NCBI RefSeq assembly: GCF_002091755.1
Contig: NZ_BDAI01000007.1
Span: 1 to 64,000, forward strand
Source: Pseudomonas nitroreducens NBRC 12694
GTDB taxonomy: Bacteria > Pseudomonadota > Gammaproteobacteria > Pseudomonadales > Pseudomonadaceae
DNA length: 64,000 bases
Direction of reading: 5' to 3'
Shown here: piece after piece, positions 25,284-33,699 of the stretch
How the letters are laid out: each line of letters begins with the position of its first letter
How positions within the stretch are numbered: position 1 is the first letter of the stretch
The notes under the pieces: model-generated
The model's database searches: none
Told to the model about the DNA's origin: nothing
Seen by the model: only the letters and a program-made list of their open reading frames with translations
Program-made: the position numbers and the translations under genes

Positions 25284-26018
25284 TCAGTCGCGCTCCAGGG
25301 TCCAGACCTTGTTGCCCGGCGCGTAGCTGGGCATTTCATCGGCCTGGGCGCGATTTACCGCCTCGAACAGCTCCAGCTTGTCGCCGTCACGCTCGAACAG
25401 ATACTCGCGGCCTTGCTGGCCCTGTTGCAGCCAGATGCTGTCGTTGTCGCCGCTCATGGCCGCGCAGTCGCCGGCCAGGCACAGCGCGTAGCGGTCGAAG
25501 CCCGGCATGCCTTCGAGGCTGCCGTTGGAGAGGAACTTGACCTTGCTGCCCTTGCCTTCGCCTTCCTCGATGATCCAGGTGCCGTTGAGGTAGGCCGCAT
25601 ACAGGGCGTTCTCGAAGGTGCTGCCGGCCGATGCCTGCGTCGCGGGCTGCTCCTTGGGACGCAGGAAGCGCTGTTCGGGCCAGTTGTCGCTGCCTACCTG
25701 CACCAGTTCCTTGCCGTCCAGCTCCAGGGATTCCTGGTTGCTGCCGTAGAACTCCACGCGGTAGTGCTTGGGATCGGTCTGGGTAAGCTGCCCTTCGCCC
25801 AGCTCGAAGCCGTTGCTGAAGGTCGCCTGGCTGGCCTTGGTGTCCAGCTTCCATTCCAGGTTCGGGCCGTAGGCCAGCAGCGCCTCGCGCAGCTTGCCAC
25901 CCTTGCCGGCAGCATCGATGGCGGCCTGGTTGACCCAGACGCCGGAAGGGTCGGACGGGGTGCCGGCGCAGCCAGTAAGCAGGCCGATCAGAGCGCTCAG
26001 GATCAGGGCGCGACGCAT
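25284..26018 (-). CDS. Lipoprotein of unknown function
   Basis: 244 residues. Signal peptide with lipobox (ALIGLLTGC, Cys at 17), so it is acylated and probably outer-membrane. No known domain seen. Two similar beta-rich halves may be present: an N-terminal part with SGVWVNQAAIDAAGKGGKLREAL and a later NGTWIIEEGEGKGSKVKFLSNGSL with two cysteines (ALCLAGDC) likely to form a disulfide. AAGGAG at about -8. A structured element lies immediately upstream; the 3' end meets the LysE gene tail to tail, 25 bases apart. Confidence 0.8.
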   Translation of the reverse strand: MRRALILSALIGLLTGCAGTPSDPSGVWVNQAAIDAAGKGGKLREALLAYGPNLEWKLDTKASQATFSNGFELGEGQLTQTDPKHYRVEFYGSNQESLELDGKELVQVGSDNWPEQRFLRPKEQPATQASAGSTFENALYAAYLNGTWIIEEGEGKGSKVKFLSNGSLEGMPGFDRYALCLAGDCAAMSGDNDSIWLQQGQQGREYLFERDGDKLELFEAVNRAQADEMPSYAPGNKVWTLERD

Positions 26019-26050
26019 GTTTGCTCCTTGCAGACAAAGGAACGGGGAAA

Positions 26051-26313
26051 GGGTCTGATGACGTTTCGTCGTGAACCGCGTTGCCGCGTCAAATCACGCC
26101 AGGCTAGACGCGGGGCGACGGTAATGGCGCTCCCTTACCTAGCCCCGCAACGACGCATGGCGTGATTTGACGCGCAACCCGAAGGGACGGGCCGCATTTT
26201 GCGCAGCGCTTCGTTACTCATTGTTCATTTGGAGTGACCAAACCACACGATTCGCGCCTCACCCTGCGCAAAATGCGGCTCCGTCGCGGCCACGTCGAAA
26301 CGACATCAGACCC
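26051..26313. repeat. 263-bp three-way-junction (cloverleaf-like) intergenic element
   Basis: Three nested inverted repeats account for most of the gap between ridA and the lipoprotein gene. Outer arms 26051-26073 and 26291-26313 pair at 21 of 23 positions. Inside are two hairpins side by side: arm 26085-26101 with 26158-26174 (17 of 17) extended by TTG/CAA, and arm 26186-26206 with 26264-26285 (21 bp with one bulge). The first hairpin contains further stems GCGGGGC/GCCCCGC (26110-26116, 26142-26148) and GGTAA/TTACC. No open frame or target-site duplication was found. It could be a MITE-like insertion or a structured RNA. Confidence 0.85.
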
Positions 26314-26342
26314 TCCGGGGCCCCGTAGGTGTTTCGTAGCGC

Positions 26343-26723
26343 TTATTCCAGGACGACGATGGCGTCCATCTCGACCTGCGCGCCCTTGGGCAGTGCGGCG
26401 ACGCCAATGGCGGCACGGGCCGGGTAGGGCTGGGTGAAGTACTTGCCCATGATCTCGTTGACCTTGGCGAAGTGCGAGAGGTCGGTGAGGAAGATGTTCA
26501 GCTTGGCGACGTCGTGCAGGTAGCCGCCGGAAGCCTCGATGACGGCTTTCAGGTTCTCGAAGACCTGGACGGTCTGCTCTTCGAAGCCCTCGACCAGTTC
26601 CATGGTTTTCGGGTCCAGCGGGATCTGACCGGAGACATAGACGGTGTTGCCGGCCTTGATCGCCTGGGAGTAGGTACCGATGGCGGCCGGAGCTTTGTCG
26701 GTGTGGATAACGGTCTTGGTCAT
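26343..26723 (-). CDS. ridA: RidA family reactive enamine/imine deaminase
   Basis: 126 residues. RidA (YjgF) hydrolyses reactive 2-aminoacrylate and related enamines made by pyridoxal enzymes. It has the start AIGTYSQAIKAGNTVYVSGQIPLDP, and the conserved active-site Arg in YPARAAIGVAALPKGAQVEMDAI. This is the classical form with the substrate-carboxylate Arg. A second, divergent paralogue lies beside dadA. It follows spoT with a 20-base gap, so it is likely in the same transcript as spoT. Confidence 0.94.
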   Translation of the reverse strand: MTKTVIHTDKAPAAIGTYSQAIKAGNTVYVSGQIPLDPKTMELVEGFEEQTVQVFENLKAVIEASGGYLHDVAKLNIFLTDLSHFAKVNEIMGKYFTQPYPARAAIGVAALPKGAQVEMDAIVVLE

Positions 26724-26743
26724 GTCGACTCCTTAGGGTGGGA

Positions 26744-28852
26744 TCAGCTGCGCATGCGGGTGATGCGGATCACGCCCTTGAGCGCGCGCAGCTTCTTGAT
26801 GACGCGGGCCAGGTGCACACGGTCATGCACGCTGACGACGAGCTGGACCACGCTGATGCGGCCGTCGCGCTCGTCCATGCTGATCTTCTCGATGTTGCCG
26901 TCGGCGGCGTTGACGCTGGTCGCCAGCAGGGCGATCAGGCCGCGCTGGTGTTCCAGTTCGACGCGCAATTCGACGTTGAATTCGCCGGTGACATCCTTGG
27001 CCCAGCTGAGCTGGATGCATTTTTCCGGGTTGTGGCGAATCTCGCTGATGTTCCGGCAGTTCTCCAGGTGCACGACCATGCCCTTGCCGGCGGACAGGTG
27101 GCCGACGATCGGGTCTCCCGGGATCGGCGTGCAGCACTTGGCGTAGCTGAGCACCAGGCCCTCGGTGCCGCGAATCGCCAGCGGACCTTCGGCGCTGGGC
27201 GCTTCCTCGCCTTCGCTGGACAGCAGGCGGCGCGCGACCACGTAGGCCATGCGGTTGCCCAGGCCAATCTCTTCGAGCAGGTCCTCGAAGACTTCCATGC
27301 GGTATTCGCTGAGCACACCCTGGATGCGTTCCTGCGGAATCTTCTCCAGGTGGCTGTCGAAGCCGGCCAGGGTCTTGTTCAGCAGGCGCTCGCCGAGGTT
27401 GATCGACTCGGAGCGGCGCTGCAGCTTGAGCGCGTGGCGAATGTGCGTGCGCGCCTTGCCGGTGACCACGAAGTTGAGCCAGGCCGGGTTCGGCCGGGTG
27501 CCCGGCGCGGTGACGATTTCCACCGTCGCGCCGCTCTGCAGCGGTTCGGACAGCGGCGCCAGGCGGCGGTTGATACGGCAGGCGATGCAGCTGTTGCCGA
27601 CGTCGGTGTGCACCGCGTAGGCGAAGTCGACCGCCGTGGAGCCCTTGGGCAACTCCATGATGCGGCCCTTGGGCGTGAAGACGTAGACCTCGTCCGGGAA
27701 CAGGTCGATCTTCACGTTCTCGATGAATTCCAGCGAGTTGCCCGCGCGCTGCTGCAGTTCGAGGATGCCCTTCACCCACTGGCGGGCGCGGGCGTGGGTG
27801 CCCTTCTGGGCTTCCTCTTCGCTGGACTTGTACAACCAGTGCGCGGCGATCCCGTGGTTGGCCATCTCTTCCATCTCGCGGGTGCGGATCTGGATCTCGA
27901 TGGGCACGCCGTGCATGCCGAACAGCGTGGTGTGCAACGACTGGTAGCCGTTGGCCTTGGGAATCGCGATGTAGTCCTTGAAGCGACCGGGGAACGGCTT
28001 GTACAGGTTGTGCACGGCGCCGAGCACGCGGTAGCAGGTGTCGACCTTGTCGACGATGACGCGGAAGGCGTAGACGTCCATGATCTCGTTGAACGCCTTG
28101 CGCTTGCCGCGCATCTTCTTGTAGATGCTGAACAGGTGCTTCTCGCGGCCCAGGACCTGGCCTTCCATGCCTTCGCGGGCGAGGCAGTTGACCAGCGATT
28201 CCTGGATCTTGCCGACGATCTCGCGGCGGTTGCCGCGGGCTTTCTTCACCGCCTGGCGGATGCGCTCGGAGCGCATCGGGTGCATGGCCTTGAAGCCCAG
28301 GTCCTCGAACTCCACGCGCATGCTGTGCATGCCCAGCCGGTTGGCGATGGGCGCGTAGATTTCCAGGGTTTCCTTGGCGATGCGCCGGCGTTTCTCGCCC
28401 GACAGCACTTCCAGCGTGCGCATGTTGTGCAGGCGGTCGGCCAGCTTCACCAGGATCACGCGGATGTCGCGTGCCATGGCCATGGCCATCTTCTGGAAGT
28501 TCTCGGCCTGCGCCTCGGCCTTGGACTCGAAGTTCATCTGGGTCAGCTTGCTGACCCCGTCCACCAGTTCCGAGACGGTCTCGCCGAACTGCGCGGTGAG
28601 CGCTTCCTTGGCGATGCCGGTGTCCTCGATCACGTCGTGCAGCATGGCCGCCATCAGGCTCTGATGGTCCATGTGCATGTCGGCGAGGATGTTGGCGACG
28701 GCGAGCGGGTGCGTGACGTAGGCTTCGCCGCTGCGGCGGCGCTGCCCGTCATGGGCCTGCTCGGCGTAGTAGTAGGCGCGGCGGACCAGGTTGACCTGAT
28801 CCGGGCCCAGATAGCTCGATAGCCGGTCGGCGAAGGCATCTATGCTCGGCAT
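26744..28852 (-). CDS. spoT: Bifunctional (p)ppGpp synthetase/hydrolase SpoT
   Basis: Controls the stringent-response alarmone. Order of domains: HD hydrolase (about 45-150, HPLAVANILADMHMD and MLHDVIEDTGI, the metal-binding HD), RelA/SpoT synthetase (about 230-345, e.g. RVIVDKVDTCYRVLGAVH and IAIPKANGYQSLHTTLFG), TGS (about 385-445, DEVYVFTPKGRIMELPKG), helical and zinc-finger region (KCCTPIPGDPIVGHL), and ACT (about 625-700). Length 702 residues. Neighbours rpoZ and gmk upstream in the same direction make the usual gmk-rpoZ-spoT stress/GTP operon. Confidence 0.96.
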   Translation of the reverse strand: MPSIDAFADRLSSYLGPDQVNLVRRAYYYAEQAHDGQRRRSGEAYVTHPLAVANILADMHMDHQSLMAAMLHDVIEDTGIAKEALTAQFGETVSELVDGVSKLTQMNFESKAEAQAENFQKMAMAMARDIRVILVKLADRLHNMRTLEVLSGEKRRRIAKETLEIYAPIANRLGMHSMRVEFEDLGFKAMHPMRSERIRQAVKKARGNRREIVGKIQESLVNCLAREGMEGQVLGREKHLFSIYKKMRGKRKAFNEIMDVYAFRVIVDKVDTCYRVLGAVHNLYKPFPGRFKDYIAIPKANGYQSLHTTLFGMHGVPIEIQIRTREMEEMANHGIAAHWLYKSSEEEAQKGTHARARQWVKGILELQQRAGNSLEFIENVKIDLFPDEVYVFTPKGRIMELPKGSTAVDFAYAVHTDVGNSCIACRINRRLAPLSEPLQSGATVEIVTAPGTRPNPAWLNFVVTGKARTHIRHALKLQRRSESINLGERLLNKTLAGFDSHLEKIPQERIQGVLSEYRMEVFEDLLEEIGLGNRMAYVVARRLLSSEGEEAPSAEGPLAIRGTEGLVLSYAKCCTPIPGDPIVGHLSAGKGMVVHLENCRNISEIRHNPEKCIQLSWAKDVTGEFNVELRVELEHQRGLIALLATSVNAADGNIEKISMDERDGRISVVQLVVSVHDRVHLARVIKKLRALKGVIRITRMRS

Positions 28853-28912
28853 GGGTTCACCCCCTGCCGAGCAGTGCGTCGTGGCGCGCCGATTCGTCGG
28901 CCGGACATCGAC

Positions 28913-29179
28913 TTACAGGGCCTCGTTGTTGGCCTCGTCTTCAAAAGCAGCGAACAGCGGCTCTTCTTCAACCACGTCCTCCTGCTGAACGATGTCAGCA
29001 TCCACCAGGCCCGAGGCGATTTCGCGCAGGGCGACAACGGTGGGCTTGTCGTTTTCCCACGGTACCTTGGGCTCCTTGCCGCCGGTAGCCAGCTGGCGCG
29101 AACGCTTGGTGGCGAGCATGACCAGCTCGAAACGGTTATCGACGTTGTCCAGGCAGTCTTCAACGGTGACGCGGGCCAT
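28913..29179 (-). CDS. rpoZ: RNA polymerase omega subunit RpoZ
   Basis: 88 residues starting MARVTVEDCLDNVDNRFELVMLATKRSRQLATGG, the conserved omega motif contacting beta-prime, with an acidic tail (EEEPLFAAFEDEANNEAL). Omega is part of the ppGpp binding site, in line with its position before spoT. Start 29179 is chosen over the in-frame ATG at 29191 because of family length. Confidence 0.95.
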   Translation of the reverse strand: MARVTVEDCLDNVDNRFELVMLATKRSRQLATGGKEPKVPWENDKPTVVALREIASGLVDADIVQQEDVVEEEPLFAAFEDEANNEAL

Positions 29180-29232
29180 GGTGTTCCTCATTACGCAAAT
29201 GGAGACCCGGAGAATTACCGGGCGGACTGGAT

Positions 29233-29261
29233 AGTCTAAAAAATCGCCAATCTTTATGGAA
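29233..29261 (-). promoter_or_regulatory. Possible promoter of rpoZ-spoT
   Basis: On the minus strand TTCCAT (29256-29261), a 17-base spacer and TAGACT (29233-29238) resemble a weak sigma-70 promoter in the 101-base gap between gmk and rpoZ. Confidence 0.35.
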
Positions 29262-29280
29262 GTGCCTTTGCTCGCCCGAT

Positions 29281-29892
29281 TCAGGCCAGCAGGCGCTGCA
29301 GCAGCTCGGTATGGCGTTGCTGCTGGGCATCCTGGCGCAGCTGGCGGGCGCGGAAGATTGCCTTGAGGTCTTCCAGCGCGTGGGCGAAATCGTCGTTGAT
29401 CACCAGGTGATCGTACTCCACATAGTGGCTCATTTCGCTGACGGCTTCCTGCATGCGCCGCTCGATGACCTCGTCGCTGTCCTGGCCGCGGTTGGTCAGG
29501 CGCTGGCGCAGGGCTTCCTGGGTCGGCGGCAGGATGAAGATCGACTGCGCCTGGGGCATCAGCCGGCGCACCTGCTGCGCGCCCTGCCAGTCGATCTCCA
29601 GGATCAGGTCGTTGCCCTCGGCCAGGGTCTTTTCCACCCAGCGCTGGGAGGTGCCGTAGAGATTGTCGAAAACCTGCGCGTGCTCGAGAAACTCGTTGCG
29701 TTCGAGCATGGCCTTGAAAGTGTCATGACCGACGAAGTGGTAGTTCACCCCGTCCACCTCGCCCGGACGCATGCCGCGGGTGGTGTGGGAAACGGAGACG
29801 CGCACGCTGGGCATGGTGTCGAGCAGGGCCTTGACCAGGCTGGTCTTGCCGGCGCCCGACGGCGCGGAAACGATGTACAGGGTGCCGGACAT
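29281..29892 (-). CDS. gmk: Guanylate kinase Gmk
   Basis: Phosphorylates GMP to GDP. 203 residues with P-loop SAPSGAGKTSLVKALL, GMP-binding region RVSVSHTTRGMRPGEVDGVNYHF and lid LRQRLTNRGQDSDEVIERRM. Guanylate kinase is a direct ppGpp target in several bacteria, which suits its place upstream of spoT. It follows yicC with a 51-base gap. Confidence 0.96.
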   Translation of the reverse strand: MSGTLYIVSAPSGAGKTSLVKALLDTMPSVRVSVSHTTRGMRPGEVDGVNYHFVGHDTFKAMLERNEFLEHAQVFDNLYGTSQRWVEKTLAEGNDLILEIDWQGAQQVRRLMPQAQSIFILPPTQEALRQRLTNRGQDSDEVIERRMQEAVSEMSHYVEYDHLVINDDFAHALEDLKAIFRARQLRQDAQQQRHTELLQRLLA

Positions 29893-29943
29893 GGCGCTTT
29901 CCTGGAGTAACGGTTGACTGAATGGAAGCCGGAGGCGTCCGGC

Positions 29944-30807
29944 TTACTCGATATTCTGGACCTGCTCGCGCATCTGCTCGATCAGGACCTTGAGGTTGAC
30001 CGCTGCCTGGGTCGAGCGCGGGTCGAAAGCCTTCGAACCCAGCGTGTTGGCCTCGCGGTTGAGCTCCTGCATCAGGAAGTCCAGGCGGCGGCCGGCAGCT
30101 CCACCGGCCTTGAGTACGCGGCGCACTTCGGTGATGTGGGTGGTCAGGCGGTCGAGTTCTTCGGCGACGTCGCTCTTCTGCGCCAGCAGGACCATTTCCT
30201 GTTCCAGGCGCTGCGGGTCGAGCTCGGCCTTCATCTCGTTGAAGCGGTCGAGGATCTTCTGGCGCTGGTTGGCGAGCATCTGCGGCACCAGCTCGCGCAG
30301 GTTCACCACTTCTTCCTGCATGGCGCTCAGGCGTTCGTCGATGATCTTCGCCAAGTCCGCGCCTTCGCGGGCGCGGCCGGCCTTGAGCTCGTCCAGGGCC
30401 TGGTTGAAGGCGGCCAGGGCGCTGGCATTGAGCGCCTGCGGATCGGCGGCATCGCCCACCAGCACACCCGGCCAGGCCAGCACGGCCAGCGGGTCGAGCG
30501 GGGCGGGCTGCTGGATCAGGCCGGCGACGGTCTCGGCGGCGGCGACCAGTTGCGCGGCGCGTTCGCGGTCGACCTGCAGCGGCTTGCCGGCGTTCTCCTC
30601 GTTGAAGCGCAGGGTGCATTCCACCTTGCCGCGCGACAGGCCCTGGCGCAGCGCCTCGCGCACCGCGCCTTCGAGGTCGCGGAAGGCTTCGGGCAGACGC
30701 AGGTTGGGCTCGAGGTAGCGATGGTTGACCGAGCGCAGCTCCCAACTGAGGGTTCCATGGGTGCCGGCGCGCTCGACGCGGGCGAAGGCGGTCATGCTGT
30801 GGACCAT
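29944..30807 (-). CDS. yicC: YicC family endoribonuclease
   Basis: 287 residues. Begins MVHSMTAFARVERAGTHGTLSWELRSVNHRYLEPNLRLPE, the N-terminal YicC domain, and ends in the DUF1732 C-terminal part (LDFLMQELNREANTLGSKAFD), whose acidic and Asn residues are thought to bind metal. E. coli YicC is an RNA endonuclease linked to small-RNA turnover. The start at 30807 follows GAGG; the frame extends much further upstream over the rph promoter without support. Confidence 0.9.
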   Translation of the reverse strand: MVHSMTAFARVERAGTHGTLSWELRSVNHRYLEPNLRLPEAFRDLEGAVREALRQGLSRGKVECTLRFNEENAGKPLQVDRERAAQLVAAAETVAGLIQQPAPLDPLAVLAWPGVLVGDAADPQALNASALAAFNQALDELKAGRAREGADLAKIIDERLSAMQEEVVNLRELVPQMLANQRQKILDRFNEMKAELDPQRLEQEMVLLAQKSDVAEELDRLTTHITEVRRVLKAGGAAGRRLDFLMQELNREANTLGSKAFDPRSTQAAVNLKVLIEQMREQVQNIE

Positions 30808-30973
30808 GGAATTACCTCGCTTGAAGACTGTGGGAAACGGCCGACAGGTCGTCGGAAACCGGCAATTGTAACCCAGCCTGGCGCGCCACCGCACACCGGC
30901 GGTGGTTGCGGCCGTCCGCTGGCCTCTATAATGGCCGACATTCCCCCGCCAGCAATCTGTACAGGATGCCTCC

Positions 30974-31693
30974 ATGAACCGTCCCAGTGGCCGCGCCGCC
31001 GACCAACTGCGCCCGATCCGTATCACCCGCCATTACACCAAGCACGCCGAGGGTTCCGTGCTGGTCGAGTTCGGCGACACCAAGGTGATCTGCACCGTCA
31101 GCGCCGAATCCGGTGTGCCGCGCTTCCTCAAGGGCCAGGGCCAGGGCTGGCTGACCGCCGAGTACGGCATGCTGCCGCGCTCCACCGGCGAGCGTAACCA
31201 GCGTGAAGCCGCACGCGGCAAGCAGGGTGGTCGCACCCTGGAGATCCAGCGCCTGATCGGCCGCTCCCTGCGCGCCGCGCTGGACCTGAGCAAGCTGGGC
31301 GAGAACACCCTGTACATCGATTGCGATGTGATCCAGGCCGACGGTGGCACCCGCACTGCGTCCATCACCGGCGCGACCGTGGCGTTGATCGATGCGCTGG
31401 CCGTGCTGAAGAAGCGTGGTGCGCTCAAAGGCAACCCGCTCAAGCAGATGGTCGCTGCCGTTTCCGTGGGCATGTACCAGGGCGAGCCGGTGCTGGACCT
31501 GGACTACCTGGAGGATTCCGCCGCCGAGACCGACCTGAACGTGGTCATGACCGATGCCGGCGGCTTCATCGAGGTCCAGGGCACCGCCGAGGGTGCGCCC
31601 TTCCAGCCGGCCGAGCTGAATGCCATGCTGGAGCTGGCGCAGCAGGGCCTGCGCGAACTGTTCGAACTGCAGCGCGCCGCGCTGGCGGACTGA
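30974..31693 (+). CDS. rph: Ribonuclease PH
   Basis: 3'-5' phosphorolytic exoribonuclease that trims tRNA 3' ends. 239 residues. Signatures are the N-terminal RPSGRAADQLRPIRITRHYTKHAEGSVLVEFGDTKVICTV, the phosphate-binding RNQREAARGKQGGRTLEIQRLIGRSLRAALDL, and VDCDVIQADGG-like IDCDVIQADGGTRTASI with the metal-binding Asp residues. Divergent from yicC, as in many proteobacteria. Confidence 0.97.
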   Translation: MNRPSGRAADQLRPIRITRHYTKHAEGSVLVEFGDTKVICTVSAESGVPRFLKGQGQGWLTAEYGMLPRSTGERNQREAARGKQGGRTLEIQRLIGRSLRAALDLSKLGENTLYIDCDVIQADGGTRTASITGATVALIDALAVLKKRGALKGNPLKQMVAAVSVGMYQGEPVLDLDYLEDSAAETDLNVVMTDAGGFIEVQGTAEGAPFQPAELNAMLELAQQGLRELFELQRAALAD

Positions 31694-31728
31694 TCCGCAC
31701 TCGATACCCAACGGCAAGGAGCGAAAGG

Positions 31729-32100
31729 ATGAGCGACGAAGTACCGGTACAGCAGGTTCAACCGAGCCAGGAAGCCCGCCAGTGGGCGATGTTCTGCCAC
31801 TTCGCCGCCTTTCTCGGCTTCATCTTTCCCTTCGGCAACCTGCTCGGGCCGCTGATCGTCTGGCAGATCAAGCGTGAATCGGACCCGTTCGTGGACCGCC
31901 AGGGCAAAGAGGCGCTGAACTTCCAGATCACCGTGAGCCTCGCGGTGATGGTCAGCTTCCTGCTGATGCTGGTGGTGATCGGCTTCTTCCTGCTGGGGCT
32001 GGTGAGTATCGGCGCGCTGGTGCTCACCATCATCGCCGGGATCAAGGCCAACGAAGGGCTGGATTATCGCTATCCCTTCACCTGGCGCCCGATCAAGTAG
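31729..32100 (+). CDS. DUF4870 membrane protein
   Basis: 123 residues. Motif MFCHFAAFLGFIFPFGNLLGPLIVWQIKRESDPFVDRQGKEALNFQITVSL is the DUF4870 signature, followed by hydrophobic helices at about 68-105. It likely sits in the inner membrane with three to four helices; function unknown. The start at 31729 has AAGGAGCGAAAGG ahead; the frame is open far upstream inside rph. The 35-base gap after rph suggests cotranscription. Confidence 0.88.
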   Translation: MSDEVPVQQVQPSQEARQWAMFCHFAAFLGFIFPFGNLLGPLIVWQIKRESDPFVDRQGKEALNFQITVSLAVMVSFLLMLVVIGFFLLGLVSIGALVLTIIAGIKANEGLDYRYPFTWRPIK

Positions 32101-32118
32101 GGGCTGAACTCCAGGCAC

Positions 32119-32147
32119 GAAAAAGCCGGCTCGAAGCCGGCTTTTTT
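32119..32147. terminator. Bidirectional terminator between DUF4870 gene and crc
   Basis: AAAAAGCCGGC (32120-32130), TCGAA loop, GCCGGCTTTTTT (32136-32147). A-run and T-run on opposite sides allow termination of both convergent genes. Confidence 0.95.
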
Positions 32148-32176
32148 CTGTCCGCCTCTCGGCGGCACGACGGGGC

Positions 32177-32956
32177 TCAGATGCTCAGGGTCCAGTCGTA
32201 GTCCACGATCAGCGGCGCATGCTGGGAGAAACGCGGCTGGCGCGGCAGCTTGGCGCCGCGCACGAAGCGGCGCAGCCCCGGCGTGAGGATCTGGTAGTCG
32301 AAGCGCCAGCCCAGGTTGAGCAGCTCGGCCTGTTCGCTTTCCGGCCACCAGCTGTACTGGTCGCCTTCGCGGTTGACCTCGCGCAGGGCGTCGACGTAGC
32401 CCATGGTGCCGAAGATCTCATCCATCCAGCCACGCTCCGGCGCCATGAAGCCGGGCGATTGCTGGCATTCGCGCCAGTTCTTCACGTCCAGCTTCTGGTG
32501 CGCGACGTAGAGCGAGCCGCAATAGATGTATTCGCGGCGCTTGCGGCGCTGCTTGTTCATGTACTGGGCGAAATCGTCCATGAACTTGAACTTGTGGTTC
32601 AGGTTCTCGTCCCCTTCCTGCCCGGTAGGCAGCAGGAGAGTGGCGATACTCACTTTATCGAAATCGGCTTGCAGGTAGCGCCCGTAACGATCGGCCATCT
32701 CGAAACCCAGGCCGCTTATGACAGCCTTGGGTTGCAGACGACTATAGATTGCGACGCCACCCTGACTGGGCACTTCGGCATCGCAGGCGTACAGGAAGTA
32801 GCCATCCAGTTGGTAGGACGGGTCATCCAGATCGAAAGCGGAGGCGCGGGTATCCTGCAAGCAGATCACGTCGGCATTCTGGGCTTGCAGCCAACTGAGC
32901 AAACCACGCTCGGCTGCAGCCTGAATACCATTCACGTTCACACTGATGATCCGCAT
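32177..32956 (-). CDS. crc: Catabolite repression control protein Crc
   Basis: 259 residues, the exact usual size. With Hfq it represses translation of secondary-catabolism mRNAs in pseudomonads. The fold is exonuclease III / EEP phosphatase (MRIISVNVNGIQAAAERGLLSWLQAQNADVICLQDT). Catalytic positions look altered: the region corresponding to the EEP nuclease centre reads HKFKFMDDFAQYMNK and YIYCGSLYVAHQKLDVKN, where the canonical DxN is replaced. The family is known to lack nuclease activity. Divergent to pyrE across 81 bases. Confidence 0.97.
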   Translation of the reverse strand: MRIISVNVNGIQAAAERGLLSWLQAQNADVICLQDTRASAFDLDDPSYQLDGYFLYACDAEVPSQGGVAIYSRLQPKAVISGLGFEMADRYGRYLQADFDKVSIATLLLPTGQEGDENLNHKFKFMDDFAQYMNKQRRKRREYIYCGSLYVAHQKLDVKNWRECQQSPGFMAPERGWMDEIFGTMGYVDALREVNREGDQYSWWPESEQAELLNLGWRFDYQILTPGLRRFVRGAKLPRQPRFSQHAPLIVDYDWTLSI

Positions 32957-33037
32957 AAATGGCCCCCAAAATCACGTGTGTGTATGATACCCGAGCTCAA
33001 ACGGTTTAGCTAAATTCATACCGGCCGGTTCTCTCCC

Positions 33038-33679
33038 ATGCACGCATATCAACGCGATTTCATCCGCTTCGCCATCGAGCGCGGCGTTCTTCGCTTCGGC
33101 GAGTTCACCCTCAAGTCCGGGCGCACCAGTCCGTACTTCTTCAACGCCGGTCTGTTCAATACCGGGGTTGCACTGTCCCAGCTGGGTCGTTTCTACGCCA
33201 GCGCGGTGGTCGACAGCGGCATACCTTTCGACGTGTTGTTCGGCCCGGCCTATAAAGGAATCCCGCTGGCGGCCGCTACAGCGATTGCGTTGGCCGAACA
33301 GCACGGCCGCGACCTGCCCTGGTGCTTCAACCGCAAGGAAGCCAAGGACCATGGCGAAGGCGGCACGCTGGTCGGCGCGCCGCTGGCCGGCCGCGCGCTG
33401 ATCATCGATGACGTGATCACCGCCGGCACTGCGATCCGCGAGGTCATGCAGATCATCGACGCCCAGGGTGCCCAGGCAGCCGGCGTGCTGATCGCGCTGA
33501 ACCGTCAGGAGCGCGGCAAGGGTGAGCTGTCGGCGATCCAGGAAGTTGAACGGGACTTTTCGATTCCGGTCGTCAGCATTGTCTCGCTGGAGCAGGTATT
33601 GGAATATCTGGCCGGTGACGGTCAGCTCAAGCAGCATCTCGCGGCTGTCGAGGCTTATCGGGCGCAGTACGGTATCTAA
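33038..33679 (+). CDS. pyrE: Orotate phosphoribosyltransferase PyrE
   Basis: Makes OMP from orotate and PRPP in pyrimidine synthesis. 213 residues. Substrate loop GPAYKGIPLAAATAIAL, the flexible catalytic loop region NRKEAKDHGEGG and the PRPP motif ALIIDDVITAGTAIRE. The crc/pyrE divergent pair is conserved in Pseudomonas. Confidence 0.97.
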   Translation: MHAYQRDFIRFAIERGVLRFGEFTLKSGRTSPYFFNAGLFNTGVALSQLGRFYASAVVDSGIPFDVLFGPAYKGIPLAAATAIALAEQHGRDLPWCFNRKEAKDHGEGGTLVGAPLAGRALIIDDVITAGTAIREVMQIIDAQGAQAAGVLIALNRQERGKGELSAIQEVERDFSIPVVSIVSLEQVLEYLAGDGQLKQHLAAVEAYRAQYGI

Positions 33680-33699
33680 CCGCAACCAGGACGTAGGGC

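Noticed and set aside
26051..26313. Integron attC site
   Set aside because: No GTTRRRY core or paired R'/L' boxes and no integron cassette genes nearby.
26046..26318. Tn3-derived miniature element (TIME)
   Set aside because: The outer arm starts GGGTCTGA, slightly like Tn3 ends, but the 38-base terminal repeat pattern and a 5-base target duplication are missing.
26738..28822. Long plus-strand open frame opposite spoT
   Set aside because: Shadow frame of spoT with His/Val/Gln-rich composition and no motif.
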